DNA of 64,000 bases, taken from assembly GCA_002900995.3 (NCBI GenBank), contig CM035315.1:2573826-2637825 (forward strand), read 5' to 3'. This DNA is from Ganoderma boninense. Lineage: Eukaryota; Basidiomycota; Agaricomycetes; Polyporales; Polyporaceae. The translations under genes and the position numbers were made by a program. Below, piece after piece: positions 12,101-22,219 of the stretch (position 1 is the first letter of the stretch; every line of letters starts with the position of its first letter). The notes beneath the pieces were generated by a model. That model worked only from the letters and a program-made list of their open reading frames with translations. It ran no database searches and was not told the DNA's origin.

Positions 12101-12729
12101 TGACCGGCGAACAGACAGTTGCCCGAAGAGTACGCTGCGAACGTGATGTCTAGTCCGGAAAGCCAACGTAGTAGGCGCACCGACCGTAGCAGGGACTCCT
12201 GGAACAACACTCCTCGCGGCCAAAGGAGTCGGTCTCAAATTTCTCTGGGTGGATCGCTAAGCAAGCGGTCGGGTACGCCAGCCGCTGAGTACCTTCGATG
12301 GGCTGAGACGCCAAGTAGTCCAACGAAGGAATACGAGCACATACCCGGTGGCCAGGACGAGGAAGACCTGGACTTTGAGCTTCACGACGACACCCTGTCG
12401 ACGAGGGCTTCGAGGGGCTGGAGAACGTGCGCGCCTGCTGTGACGGCCGTCATACTGTCGGCCGCTCTGGACGCATCGAGCACCACCACCACCACCATCA
12501 TCACGACCACCCAAATCCACCGCCGATCCAGAAACGCGCATCGTCCCGTGGCCGCGATCAGCTTCTCGACCCGAACGCCATGGACATTCAGCGGCCGGTC
12601 TCGCCAGCGTGGTCCTTCCGCTCTCGCGCAGGCAGCTCGACATCGAATGATGGTGGAGGTTTCTTCTCTAGATTTGGGACGCGGCGATCGACTCGGACTG
12701 TTGCCTCGGCCGCTGGGCAGGATTCATAG
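6101..12729 (+). CDS. Num1/ApsA-like cortical nuclear-migration protein (PH domain)
   Basis: Family role (Num1, ApsA, Mcp5): anchors dynein and/or mitochondria at the cell cortex and positions nuclei. Model: exon 1 6101-6421; GC-AG intron 6422-6483; exon 2 6484-6631; long intron 6632-7990; exon 3 7991-11749; intron 11750-11801; exon 4 11802-11944; intron 11945-12006; exon 5 12007-12729; about 1,690 residues. N-terminus has the family-like helical block (MRIYLQGLLDNKEKQLQ), then long coiled coil (exon 3, to about 8470), a RG run (about 8930-8960), repeated short acidic motifs of the type IQTD/IQVDPEPEP (9470-10510), Pro/Ser-rich linker, and a C-terminal Mcp5-type PH domain (about residues 1348-1467, 11566-12036, RHKRFFWVHPYTRTLYW). 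A His run follows (12479-12510). The frame breaks at four or five places (near 8591-8600, 9711-9724, 12108-12117, 12394-12420); each repairs with a one- or two-base change. Likely assembly indels, pseudogene not excluded. Confidence 0.85.
6422..6483 (+). other. Probable GC-AG intron in the NUM1-like gene
   Basis: The frame before (ending TCGAAG) and the frame after (starting CCCACG) join only if bases 6422-6483 are removed. The donor is then GCGAGT after AAG, a GC donor with an otherwise good consensus, and the acceptor is GGATTAG. The nearest GT donor (6426) would put the next exon in the wrong frame. Length 62 bases is normal for this genome. Confidence 0.6.
6632..7990 (+). other. Unusually long intron (1,359 bases) of the NUM1-like gene
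   Basis: Donor GTGCGT at 6632 and acceptor AAATTGCAG at 7982-7990 join two reading frames cleanly (codon GAA split after its first base), with a branch-like GCTGAC about 30 bases before the end. All other introns here are 50-91 bases. The interior has short frames of 60-100 codons with no recognised domain and several hairpins (see 7336-7376). It may carry an old insertion or an intronic RNA; I cannot identify either. Confidence 0.6.
7336..7376 (+). repeat. Strong hairpin in the long NUM1-like intron
   Basis: GGATTCTCG and CGAGAATCC pair perfectly (9 base pairs) around an 8-base loop, and flanking AAAGG / CCTTT extend the stem with a small bulge. Two further short palindromes lie in the same intron: CCTACC-GTTT-GGTAGG (about 7769-7784) and GGCTATAGCC (about 7518-7527). 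Could be a remnant of a mobile element or a structured RNA. Confidence 0.5.
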
Positions 12730-14339
12730 CTTTTGTCGGGATGACGGTTGGACGTTGGTGTTCTGGCCTCCATTCTCCTCCTCCTTCCCTTTTCCTCTTC
12801 CCCGATTACCCGCATACGTATGACCATAATCGTCATGTGCATTGTCCGTCCGCTGTATGTTGCTCCTCGTTCCTAGCCATACTCTCTCTCTTTTACTTTT
12901 ACTACTACCACTATTCTCGTCTCTGCTTTGTTATCGCGTATTGCTCCGCCCGTAACGCTCCTTGATAATCCCTCGGATTCTTGTGTCTACTACTATGCGT
13001 TCGTTGATATAAGATCTTTCCCCGCTCGTTTCCTTACTCGTCGTCCGCTAGCACCTGCTGCAGTATGTATTTCTTACTTTGTGCGATTACACAGCAAACC
13101 AGACGTTCCTTTAACCCGCTTCATCCCCATCGGGCTGGCCAATGGCTTGTCTGGGCTACTACTGGTCCCGCTGGAATCAGTCGCTGGCTATAACGGCGGA
13201 CGTTCTGCACCACCGATCGTTTCTAAATCTAAACGGCTTCTGAATCTCAGGCCTCAAGCTTCGCTTTATAATCCCCCCATCGATCGCTCACATGCCGCGA
13301 CATAGCAACACGGATTCCAGTTCTAGTACGGACGCTGAGGCCGCCTCGGGAGATCATGAAAGTCTAAGCCTTAGAGGCTGCACACCCGATCATGGCGCCT
13401 CTGCCGCACAACCGCTACTCGGTTGCAAGACGACATGTGTAGCGATATTGGGCAATTCGGACTCAGGTCCACGATGCGTCCACCCACAACATGACACTTT
13501 ACACCACAGGGTGCGCACAAACGCGCACGCGGGCACAAACATACGCCCACACAAATGGAAACGCAGAAGACGCACTGGTGGCGACAGGACTTCTGCGCAA
13601 CGAAGCTGCAGTCGCAGTTGCAGCTTGCGGAGACTCAACTCGCAGACGGGCGGGACGTGCAAGCTCAAATGGGATGGGAAGCATTGGGTCGGGATGTCTG
13701 GAATGGAATGTGGTCCTGGATGAATATTTGAACATGAACATGAGCAACACCACGACGTCAGAGGAGGCCAATGTCCGGGACCTGCGCGACGGATGGTGAT
13801 CATGCGTGTGGAGGGTGATGCGGTAATGTAAGGTGGAGACGTACTGGGCTGACTGGCAGGTATGGATGTGGATATGGATGAGAGGAGGAGGACGCTAGGG
13901 CCACAGCGGAGACATGTATGGGCTGACATGGACACTGACACTGATGTTGTGGGATGGACGATGGCGAGCCGACAGACAGACGGACACTGAAATGACGGAA
14001 CAGACAGACAAGACGGAGACGTACCGAGACAAGACGACAGACAGACGGAGGGGGTGATGGTCAAAGACAGAGACAGAAACAGAGACGGGGCAGGCAGGCA
14101 GAGATACATACATACATTGGGCGAGATCGAGATCGTACACAACGAACATAATACAGCAACGGCCGCGCACGACGCGCGGCCAGGCGGACACTGTCATGCT
14201 GGGATGATGAAGCCGTAAGTCCATGACGCTATGTTACCATGCACAGGCGAGTGGGCCGGTGGGCCGGCAAAGAGAGACAAGTCCACGTTCAAGTACTAGT
14301 GCCAAGCAGGGAGGGGTACAGTCCGAGCACAATCATGCA
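12730..14339. other. Convergent intergenic region with CAGA-rich simple sequence
   Basis: This 1.6 kb separates the 3' ends of the NUM1-like gene and the phosphodiesterase gene. From about 13,970 to 14,110 it is made of GACA/CAGA-type repeats. These give long but low-complexity minus-strand frames of Ser, Cys, Val and Leu that I do not take as genes. Confidence 0.5.
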
Positions 14340-16651
14340 TCATGACGCCATCGACACGAGCGCCGTTTTGAGGAGCACAGGGCGCGCCGTCCCCGGGTTC
14401 CCGTCGGGGGTGAGCGGGCTGGGCGAGAGCGAGGCCGTGCTTGGCGAGCCTGCGCTCAAGCTGAGTGGGCTGTCCGCATCGCCTCCCACCGCCGGGTGGT
14501 TGTGCGTGTGCGCGAGCGGGGACGGGACGGGCGTGAACGACGCGGGGGGCGGGTTCCACGACGCGCGGTGGAAGCTCTTCTTCTTGCGCACGCTCGCCTT
14601 GTACGCCGCGCGGATCGCTGCCGTCGCCTCCGTTGTCAGGCTATACACGCTCGACATGCTCGCGGCCGTCGAGGGCACCGTCGATGCGACGCTCGGCGCG
14701 CGCGAGTGCGGGCCCGACGACGTCTGCAGCTCGAGCCGCGGCGGGAAGCCGGCCGATGTGGGCGAGACGGGCGCTGGGAGCGGCTCGAGGGCGGGCGAGA
14801 AGCTCGGGGAAGGTAAAGACGACTCGCAGCTCTCGTACTGGCTCGTGGACCCGGAGGACGAGCTAGGGGCGACGCTGGGGAACCGATTGTGGGGGTGGTA
14901 GAATGGCGGGAACAGGGGGTCTTCTGGCAGCCGGAAGGATGGAGGGAGAGCGGGCGGGAACGCGGTGAGGAAGTCGTTTGGCGCCTGCGAGGGCCAAGCT
15001 AGGGGCGTGCCTGCGACCTGCTCGGTGTGTTCTGCTGGCTCAGCTTCAAGCTCGGCAACGCGTGCCTGCCAGAGAGCGAAGTTCTCCCGGGTCTGCTGTG
15101 CAAAGCGTTCCATTGCTGCAGACGTGGGGGCCGGATTGAATGGAAGGAGCATCGCTAAGGAAAACGAACACTCACATGGAACCCCCTGTGCCACAAGCTC
15201 AAAGAGCGGGCGTGCGAAGGTGCTGTTAAACCAAATCTGGCCCCTGGCTTCACCGACACGACTGTCGGACGGCTTCACAGTATGAGGTAGTTGCAGGTGC
15301 TTCTCCAAAAGCAGCTGACTGCTCCATTCCGACTCCAGCGCGGCCGCCCAGTGTTGCGAGACGAGATATGGTCGGCTCTGCAAGAGGTAAGGACGCATAC
15401 CAGACCGCACCTTCGATGTTACTCACCGGATTGCTGATATCCGCGCACTTAATTAAAGCCTGACATACTAGTACTCGCCTGTTCAACTCCGGGAAATCAG
15501 CGCCATCGACAAGCTTCCTAAACTCCGACATGAAGTCAAAATGTACGCTCATGTCTGTCGCAAGAACAGCGCCAAGCAGGAGTTTGCGGAAGGAAGAACC
15601 CGTCTGGGGACGATCGAGCATAAAGCCAAGGTCATTATGGCGCATGATTTGCATGATAAGCGAGTAATGCATCTGCTCGAGGACGGACTTGTCATCGTAG
15701 ACGACAGATAAGGGCGTCTTCGCATTGCGCTGGCGGTGCAAAGAGAGTAAGAGGAGTGCGAATAATGAGAATTGACAGATCAAGTACCATGAAGGCGTTA
15801 GTGAGGCCAGGGTGGCCGACGTCGTGACCAACCGCAGCGATGTAAAGCGCGAAGAGATCCTCGTGGGTGAGACAGGAGACGAGGGGATCGCACGAGTCCT
15901 TATCGCGTTCCCATGTACGGCCGTCTTCGAGGAGGATGGTGACAGGGGGGACGAGGCCAGAGTAGAAAAGGAAGATGTAGACGGCCTGGAACACATCGAG
16001 AGCGTGCTGGAAATTATGGTATGAATTGCCTTGGCGGTAGAGCTGGCGAAGATGTTGCAAAAACGTCGCGAGGGAGCCTGGAGAAAGATTGAGAAACGAG
16101 GTGCGATGTGGGGTGGAGGGATAGGGAGAATGAGGGAGAATGGGAAGAAAAGACGGAAGGAGGACTCACTCAACGAAACGGGCACTTTATGGGCCATGTT
16201 CTCTATTCGATAGAGGGCCTCGAAGAGGATATAGGAGCAGGCGATGACCTCCTCTTCTGGGAGTTTATGGGGCTCGAAATGCCATGAGCTGAGCGAGTGG
16301 ATCAACCGAGCTCGCGTATCAGGATGCATGTCTAGCCAGGACGGGCTTTGCGGAGGAGTAAGGAGGGGGTGAGGAAGGAGAAAAAGACGGGGAAAGGACA
16401 TACACATGGTCGCCCTCCTGGCTGACGATGATCTCTGTGTGATGACGGACGTCTATGAGAACCTCCGCATATCTGGAGGAGGAATGGAGAGTTGGAGGGG
16501 GACTTCTGGCATCAGAACAAGTGACGGACCTGGTTTCACCGCAGTCTGTTTCCTCCCAGCCTCCCCAGCCGTGGCCGCACCCCTGGTCTGCGAGAGCGAG
16601 GGCGAGACCACCTACGTCAACGCTACGGCGTCGGCCCATGCTGTCTGACAT
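14340..16651 (-). CDS. 3',5'-cyclic-nucleotide phosphodiesterase (class I)
   Basis: Hydrolyses cAMP (and perhaps cGMP) to the 5'-monophosphate, switching off PKA signalling. Minus-strand exons: 16651-16404, 16345-16170, 16077-15788, 15729-15427, 15377-15176, 15115-14340; introns of 58-92 bases, all GT-AG. The sum is 1,995 bases, 664 residues, with no frame break. Catalytic-domain motifs: HNxxHxxDV at residues 162-170 (HNFQHALDV; His162 general acid, His166 metal ligand), HDVGHPG at 226-232 (His226 and Asp227 metal ligands) and CADISNP ending at 339 (Asp335 metal ligand). After residue about 400 a long Ser/Pro-rich, probably disordered tail follows; the N-terminal 80 residues are Arg/Ser-rich. 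The start at 16651 is the first ATG of the exon's open frame near the domain; a start at 16639 is also possible. This resembles PDE4/PDE2-type fungal high-affinity enzymes in size plus tail. Confidence 0.93.
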
Positions 16652-19600
16652 GTGAGAGGAGATGGGGGAGGAGAGGGGGGTGCGGGACTCTGTGAGGACT
16701 GAGGCTGGCGGGGGCAGTAGATGTGTGAGAGTTGAGAGAGACGTCGCAGGCGGGCCTCTCTGCGATCCGCCCCACGTGGCTCCTCGTCGGCGCTCCGCAT
16801 CAGCCCCAAACGAGCATCCGTCGATCCCCATCCCTCCCACCGGGAGTCCCACCCCGACACCGTCCACAGCCTCCGTCTCCCCTCTGTGTCCCACTCGCCC
16901 AGCGTTGTGTCCCTGAGACAGCCGCGGCCTACGCGTGTACGTAAATCGCTTGTCGCCATGACGTGACGCGCCTCGTCTCCGACGACCCGACTCGGAACGG
17001 CTCCCGGAACGTTTGCAGTCAGTGCCGCCTCGTTCTGTATGGTCTTGGGAAAACACAAGCAGCATGTCGACCACATGCAGCCACCCTCCGTTCCGCAATC
17101 CCTCGTCCCCAGCAGCCCCTCCGACCCACGCAGGCCTGCAGGCAGTCGTGTGCCATCCACGCTGCGAACGCCATGCTCCCAACTCCCCTCGCTCCTAATG
17201 CTACACTAAGCCCGCGGCAGACTCCGGCACCTAACATGCTTGTCTCTTCCTATAGCCCCCCCGTCGATCATACACGCTTCGCACAACTCCCCACCTCTGG
17301 CCATGCTCACATAATATATGGCAGCACCTCGCTCTGGCCCCTCACGGCAGACACATGGCAACAAGCATCGCCTGCAGCCGCCCGTCTGTCCTCCGACAGG
17401 CGGTCGCCTCGCCAATCCGCCGCACGGAATCTCTCACAGGAAGGCTATCTGACAGCCACGTTAAATGTTTCCCTCTCGGAGGTAAGCACGAGGCGGCTCC
17501 CTTCCAGCATCCCCGCTGGTTATCTCTTCTGGCCCTCGGCAAACCACTCTTCGCGAACCACCGTATGGACGCATTTATAACACATCCTTCCTGTGCTTCT
17601 TAACATTGATTGTCGGACCGGATGACGACAGCCTCACCGCCACTTATATGCGAACGAACGGGTTTGATCGCTACACCACGATCCTTGAGGCCTTGAGTCT
17701 GCACACCGTCAATCATCCATTCCACCCCTCTCCTACCGTAGTCCAAGGGTCTTCTTTTCTTGTCCAACCTAGTCCAGTAGGTCCCTAACTCCATCATTCC
17801 GGTGTGAAACCCCTCTGATTTTACCGACTTGGCACGTCGTTCCTTGTCCTTCATCAAAATCCATTACGTTTGTAGGTCCAATTGATTGCCTGTTGCTCAC
17901 CTTCACATGCGTTCACAGCTCGTTTACACCTAGAACAGGCCAGCGTCCCCTTTGCAACGTCGAGGTCACTGCATTCCCTCCGTGCGACGTGTATTTCACC
18001 GACAACACGGCTGCCACGCGAGAACAAGCCTCCGCTTCCCAGGCCAAGGTTCCCCAGGCACGCTCATGTCGGCTCGAACATGTCCACCCCCTGTCTATGG
18101 ACGAGGGAGGCAACCCACCGACAGGACGGCAAAATCCATCGGGAAAAGACCGCAAACACCGCCGGGAAAAATATTAACCTCTCTGCACCCGCCACGCCCA
18201 GCGGCGCACTATCCCATCCCACCACATCCTACTTATGCGGCCACAGCACCGTTCGGACGTGCGTGTTCCCAGTGATGTCGCCGTGCGAGCTTCGAGCCCG
18301 CCTGATTGACAACGACACTAATGGGGTGGTTCAAACCGCCCGCTACTGAACGTCATCGTCACCGTCATCGCCGCCCGCATCAAGTCGCCGGCCCTCGCCT
18401 GCGCACTTAGCTCGATCCCCGCCCGAACCACACACGCAACCCGACCTGAGCCCCGCTGCCCCCCATCCCCTTCTCCGCTCCCCTCGAGCTGGAGCACGGG
18501 CGGAACCCTTTCTGGCCGCAGGCTGCTCCTCGCCGCCGCTATATTTATGATTTATGATTTATTGCCCCCAGGGAGTACGCGCTCCGCCATCGCGGACGAC
18601 GATCCATTCGACGTCTACGTCCGCCTCTCGGGTGCGCCCCGCCCACCCGCCGGCGAGGCTCCGTCGCGCTCGCAACTAGCTGCAACCTACCGCTGGCTGT
18701 GTCCCTTGTCCTTTCTGTGCTTCCTTCCACACGCCCCGCAGCTCGCAGCTACCAGCTCGCCGCATGCGCAGGAATTTGGGGGGCCGGGGACACGGGCCCC
18801 AAGCGTCACGACGCACCATCGTCCGAGCCCGACGAGCCGGCGTGCCCCCATGATCCATCCTTCCTCTCGTTCCCCACCCTCCGCACTTACATTGTCCGGC
18901 GTGTGTGCTTCCCCATCAAGCTCAAGCGTGTTCTCGCTTCCGGCATGCTTGTCGCTGTGCCGCTTCCCACCGCCATTATGCTAGCACTAGCATCGGCCCA
19001 CCGAACCACCGACCCATCGACCCATCTACCCATCCCGGGGCCGCCGATCTTCCAGCAGAACCGCGCTGGCGCAGCGCCCGGGCGACCACCTTGATTTTTC
19101 TAAAATTTTTTTGACTGAACGAAGGCCGCCCATCCGCCCGTTCTTGCCCTGTGCTAGTCCATATGTACGTACGCGCAGAATCCAGGTGCGGCGCACCGGT
19201 TTGGGTTTGACTGGTCATCACCGTCACCAAGGAACACCTTGGACTATTCAGATTCAGGTCGCATCTGTCTGGCCGGCAGACAGATCCCAGATGCATGCGC
19301 ATATGCATAGAGCTCCGAACTCGAACTCTCAAATGGACCGCAGCGGGAGGCGGTGGGTTCAAGCACCACTGTTCTCGAAGCCTCGGAAGCCCCGAAGCCC
19401 CCGAAGCCCCGAAGCCTCCCTGGACGTCGACCCTGGGTGGTATTCGTCTTCGTCTTCGGCGATGAGGGATGGATGGCGACGCTAGCGCGGCGCGATGAGA
19501 TGTGGATTGGATTGGACGGATGGATGGATAGATGAAGATAGTGGATAAGTTAGCCGCACAGGCTCAGGGCCCTTCATGAAACAAGCACCAAACCCTTAGA

Positions 19601-20653
19601 TCCCAGAGCTTCAATAAGCTTCGACGGCGCCTCGCCGCCGCGACTCGAACTCGAACGCGGGACGTGCGACTCCGCTCGGTGCTTCCGGGTTCTCTCTTAC
19701 GGCCACTACTGCACATCTATATACTAGCTCCCTGTGGCTGTTTCAGCCTCACCAAGCTTGTTCGACACGGCATGCACACATCACATGCGCTCGCGGCAAT
19801 GTGCGACGTCGTATTTGTATTTCTGTCTGTCATCAGGGGAGGTGGAAAGCCTGGCCTAGGCGGGCAGGGGGCGGGAACGTCGGCGATGTGTGTGTGCTAT
19901 ATATCTAGGTATGGCGAGTATGTGCGGGGCGTGATGGCTCGTTATACAAATACAGATGGCAGGGGGGCATGATGCATGACGTGGGCAGGGGGCACCGGGG
20001 AATATAGACGGAGCGGAACGGGGGCCGGAAAGTGTGTAGCTGCAGAGCGAGCGGGCAGAGCAAGATATAGTGGACAACGACGATGATGCAGCCATGATTC
20101 AGATGTGGACGATTTGATGACCCGAGAAACCGACGGACGAACAAACAACAACAGGAACCCCAACCCAGCGGCGGAATGTACAACACAGAGCAGGAGACCG
20201 AGGAGAAAACACGACACTGGACTGGGTATGCGATGAAATAGCGGATATCTAACAGATCGTGAAAGCAGAATGACGACGATACGTGTGGGGGAATACGCGT
20301 GGTCTGACAGAGAGGGCGACATATGCGAGTACAACGGGCGAGGCGGTGTCCGTGCGTGTGCGTACAGTAGGTCCGTGCAGCAAGAAAGATATGCAAGAAG
20401 TAGATTTACAAACCGTGAGGGCGCGCTGCGCAGTGCGGCATCAGAGATCCATGTGTATCGTCGACGGCGATGATGTCTGCGATGGGCACCCAGTGCGTTT
20501 TGGCCGCTGCTGCTGATACGGCCCTGGGAGCGGCAGCGGCGGCTCTAGAGTGCACACGCTCGGCATGTGGTCACGGCACCGCCGGCAGAGGGTGGAGAGG
20601 GACAACGAGGGCGTGTCGGAGCCTGCTCACGAGCCTGGGCGAGGAACGCAGCG
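16652..20653. other. Intergenic region, 4.0 kb
   Basis: It holds the phosphodiesterase promoter at its left end and the 3' flank of the Ser-rich gene at its right. It is pyrimidine-rich on the plus strand and has simple repeats: a CCCGAAG-type tandem at about 19,379-19,420 and GGAT/GATG repeats at about 19,490-19,535. Short frames only; no gene supported. Confidence 0.45.
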
Positions 20654-22219
20654 TTAGAACCCGCCCGCACGTCGGAAGCGAATAAGATGCTTACGGAACC
20701 ACGTGCTCGACGAAGACGACGACGCATACACCTCCTGCGTGTATCGACCGCCCGACGCATTTCTCGAGTAGCCGGCGGACTCGTACCCAGCATACGGCGA
20801 CGACTGCGGGTACGTCGTCTTGGAACTTCCGCTGAGAATGTACTGGCCGTGCGCCTGCGACACACGTGATACTAAATAAAATATGGGTCAGTATTCGCAC
20901 ACGATGACAAAAAGCTGGACGGCGACGCACACGAGCTCTGGCCAGACGGCGGAGGCGGCCTGCGGTACGTGGAGGACTCGATGCCGACATCGCCAGCTTG
21001 GTAACCGCGCATGCTCCACCCGAGCGACTGGGCGGGAGTCATGACCGACGCGAAATTGGGGCTCGACGTCGCCGCCGACGCGGAGCTTGAGCTGTTCCCT
21101 CCGTACGCCGACGACGTGTCCCAGCCGTCGTTGTCGACTGCAAGCGGGTAGTCCATGCTCAGTGCCGGGGACGCGCTCCCGACCGACGCGTAGCTCGCCC
21201 GGGCACTCTCGCGGGGGGACATGGGCGTGTCTGCGCGGTACAGCGCCGACTTGCGGACGGCGCCGGCCCTGCTGGGGGTCTGGGGCATCGAGCCGTAACG
21301 GAAGGTCTCCTCCTCCTCTGCGATGAGTGGGACGTCGAGCTGGACTTGCCACTCGAGCTCGACCGGCTGCTCCCTAAGCGGGCCGACTTCGATTCCGCCT
21401 GAGCCCGGCTGAGTGGCGGCGGACTTGATACCGTCGTGCATGGCGAAGTTTTCGAGGCGGAAGGCATACATCATCTTTTTCATCTCTGGGACGGCGTGGA
21501 TGGCACGGAGGGGGACCTCTGGCATGGCGCCCGGGGTGGGGTCGGAGGGGACGGAGAGCTCGATGATGAATTCGCCGTCTGGGTCCTCTGATTTGATTGG
21601 GGTCGGAGGTGGGGAGGTTGGGGCAGGCGAGGGAGCAGAGACGGGGGCAGCGATGGGCTCGGAGGGCTCGATGGTGTAGAGGGAGGTGTTGTCCCAGGTA
21701 GCATTCTGGAGGCGACTGGAAGAGGGGCTGTTTGCGTGTGCGGTGGTTTGTGCGGGGGCGAGGGAGGAGTATGAGCGAGACGATGCAGACGAGTAGGACG
21801 GGCGGGAGGGCGCAGAGGCGAGAGGCGAGGAGGAGGAGGCGGGCGGGATCTGGTAGGAGGCGGAGAGAAGAGCGGACAGCGAACGAGGGACGGTGGGAAG
21901 CGTAGTCTGGGGCGTAGGCGGCGAGGTTAGAGGACGTGGACGGGCCGGCAGAGGCCGGGTGGGACGAGGAGGAGAAAGGAGCCGGGGCCGGGGCGAGGGA
22001 CGCAGAGGATGACGTCGGGTACGGGGTGTCCCATACGTAGGAGGACGCGGTCGGGGCGGAGCCGAGGGCGTAGGAGCTGTCGAGGGAGGAGGGGGAGGCG
22101 GTGACGGTGTTGAGGGAGGTCTGGGCGTAGTAGAAGGAGTGGGGGTCGTAGGCGAGGTCGTGGGCGTGGGCGTAGCGGCGGTCGGGGGACGAGGCGTAGT
22201 GGGCGGCAATGGCGGACAT
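20654..22219 (-). CDS. Ser/Ala/Pro-rich protein of unknown function
   Basis: I do not recognise the family. Minus-strand model: exon 1 22219-20931, intron 20930-20872 (GTGCGT...TTTATTTAG with an ACTGAC branch-like site), exon 2 20871-20654; about 501 residues. The first ATG (MSAIAAHYASSP) is used. The N-terminal 230 residues are low complexity (Ser, Ala, Pro, Tyr), then comes an ordered-looking block (about 21,590-21,300) beginning DGEFIIELSVP and including EMKKMMYAFRLENFAMHDG. A second Ser-rich part follows, and a basic C-terminus ending WFRKHLIRFRRAGGF. One frame break near 21,877-21,882 reads as one extra base; exon lengths are a multiple of three only without it. The exon 2 frame is clearly coding by codon use. 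A nuclear regulator is possible from composition only; that is a guess. Confidence 0.7.

Noticed and set aside
13390..14142. 250-codon minus-strand Ser/Cys/Val-rich frame
   Set aside because: It is produced by CAGA/GACA simple repeats; not a credible protein.
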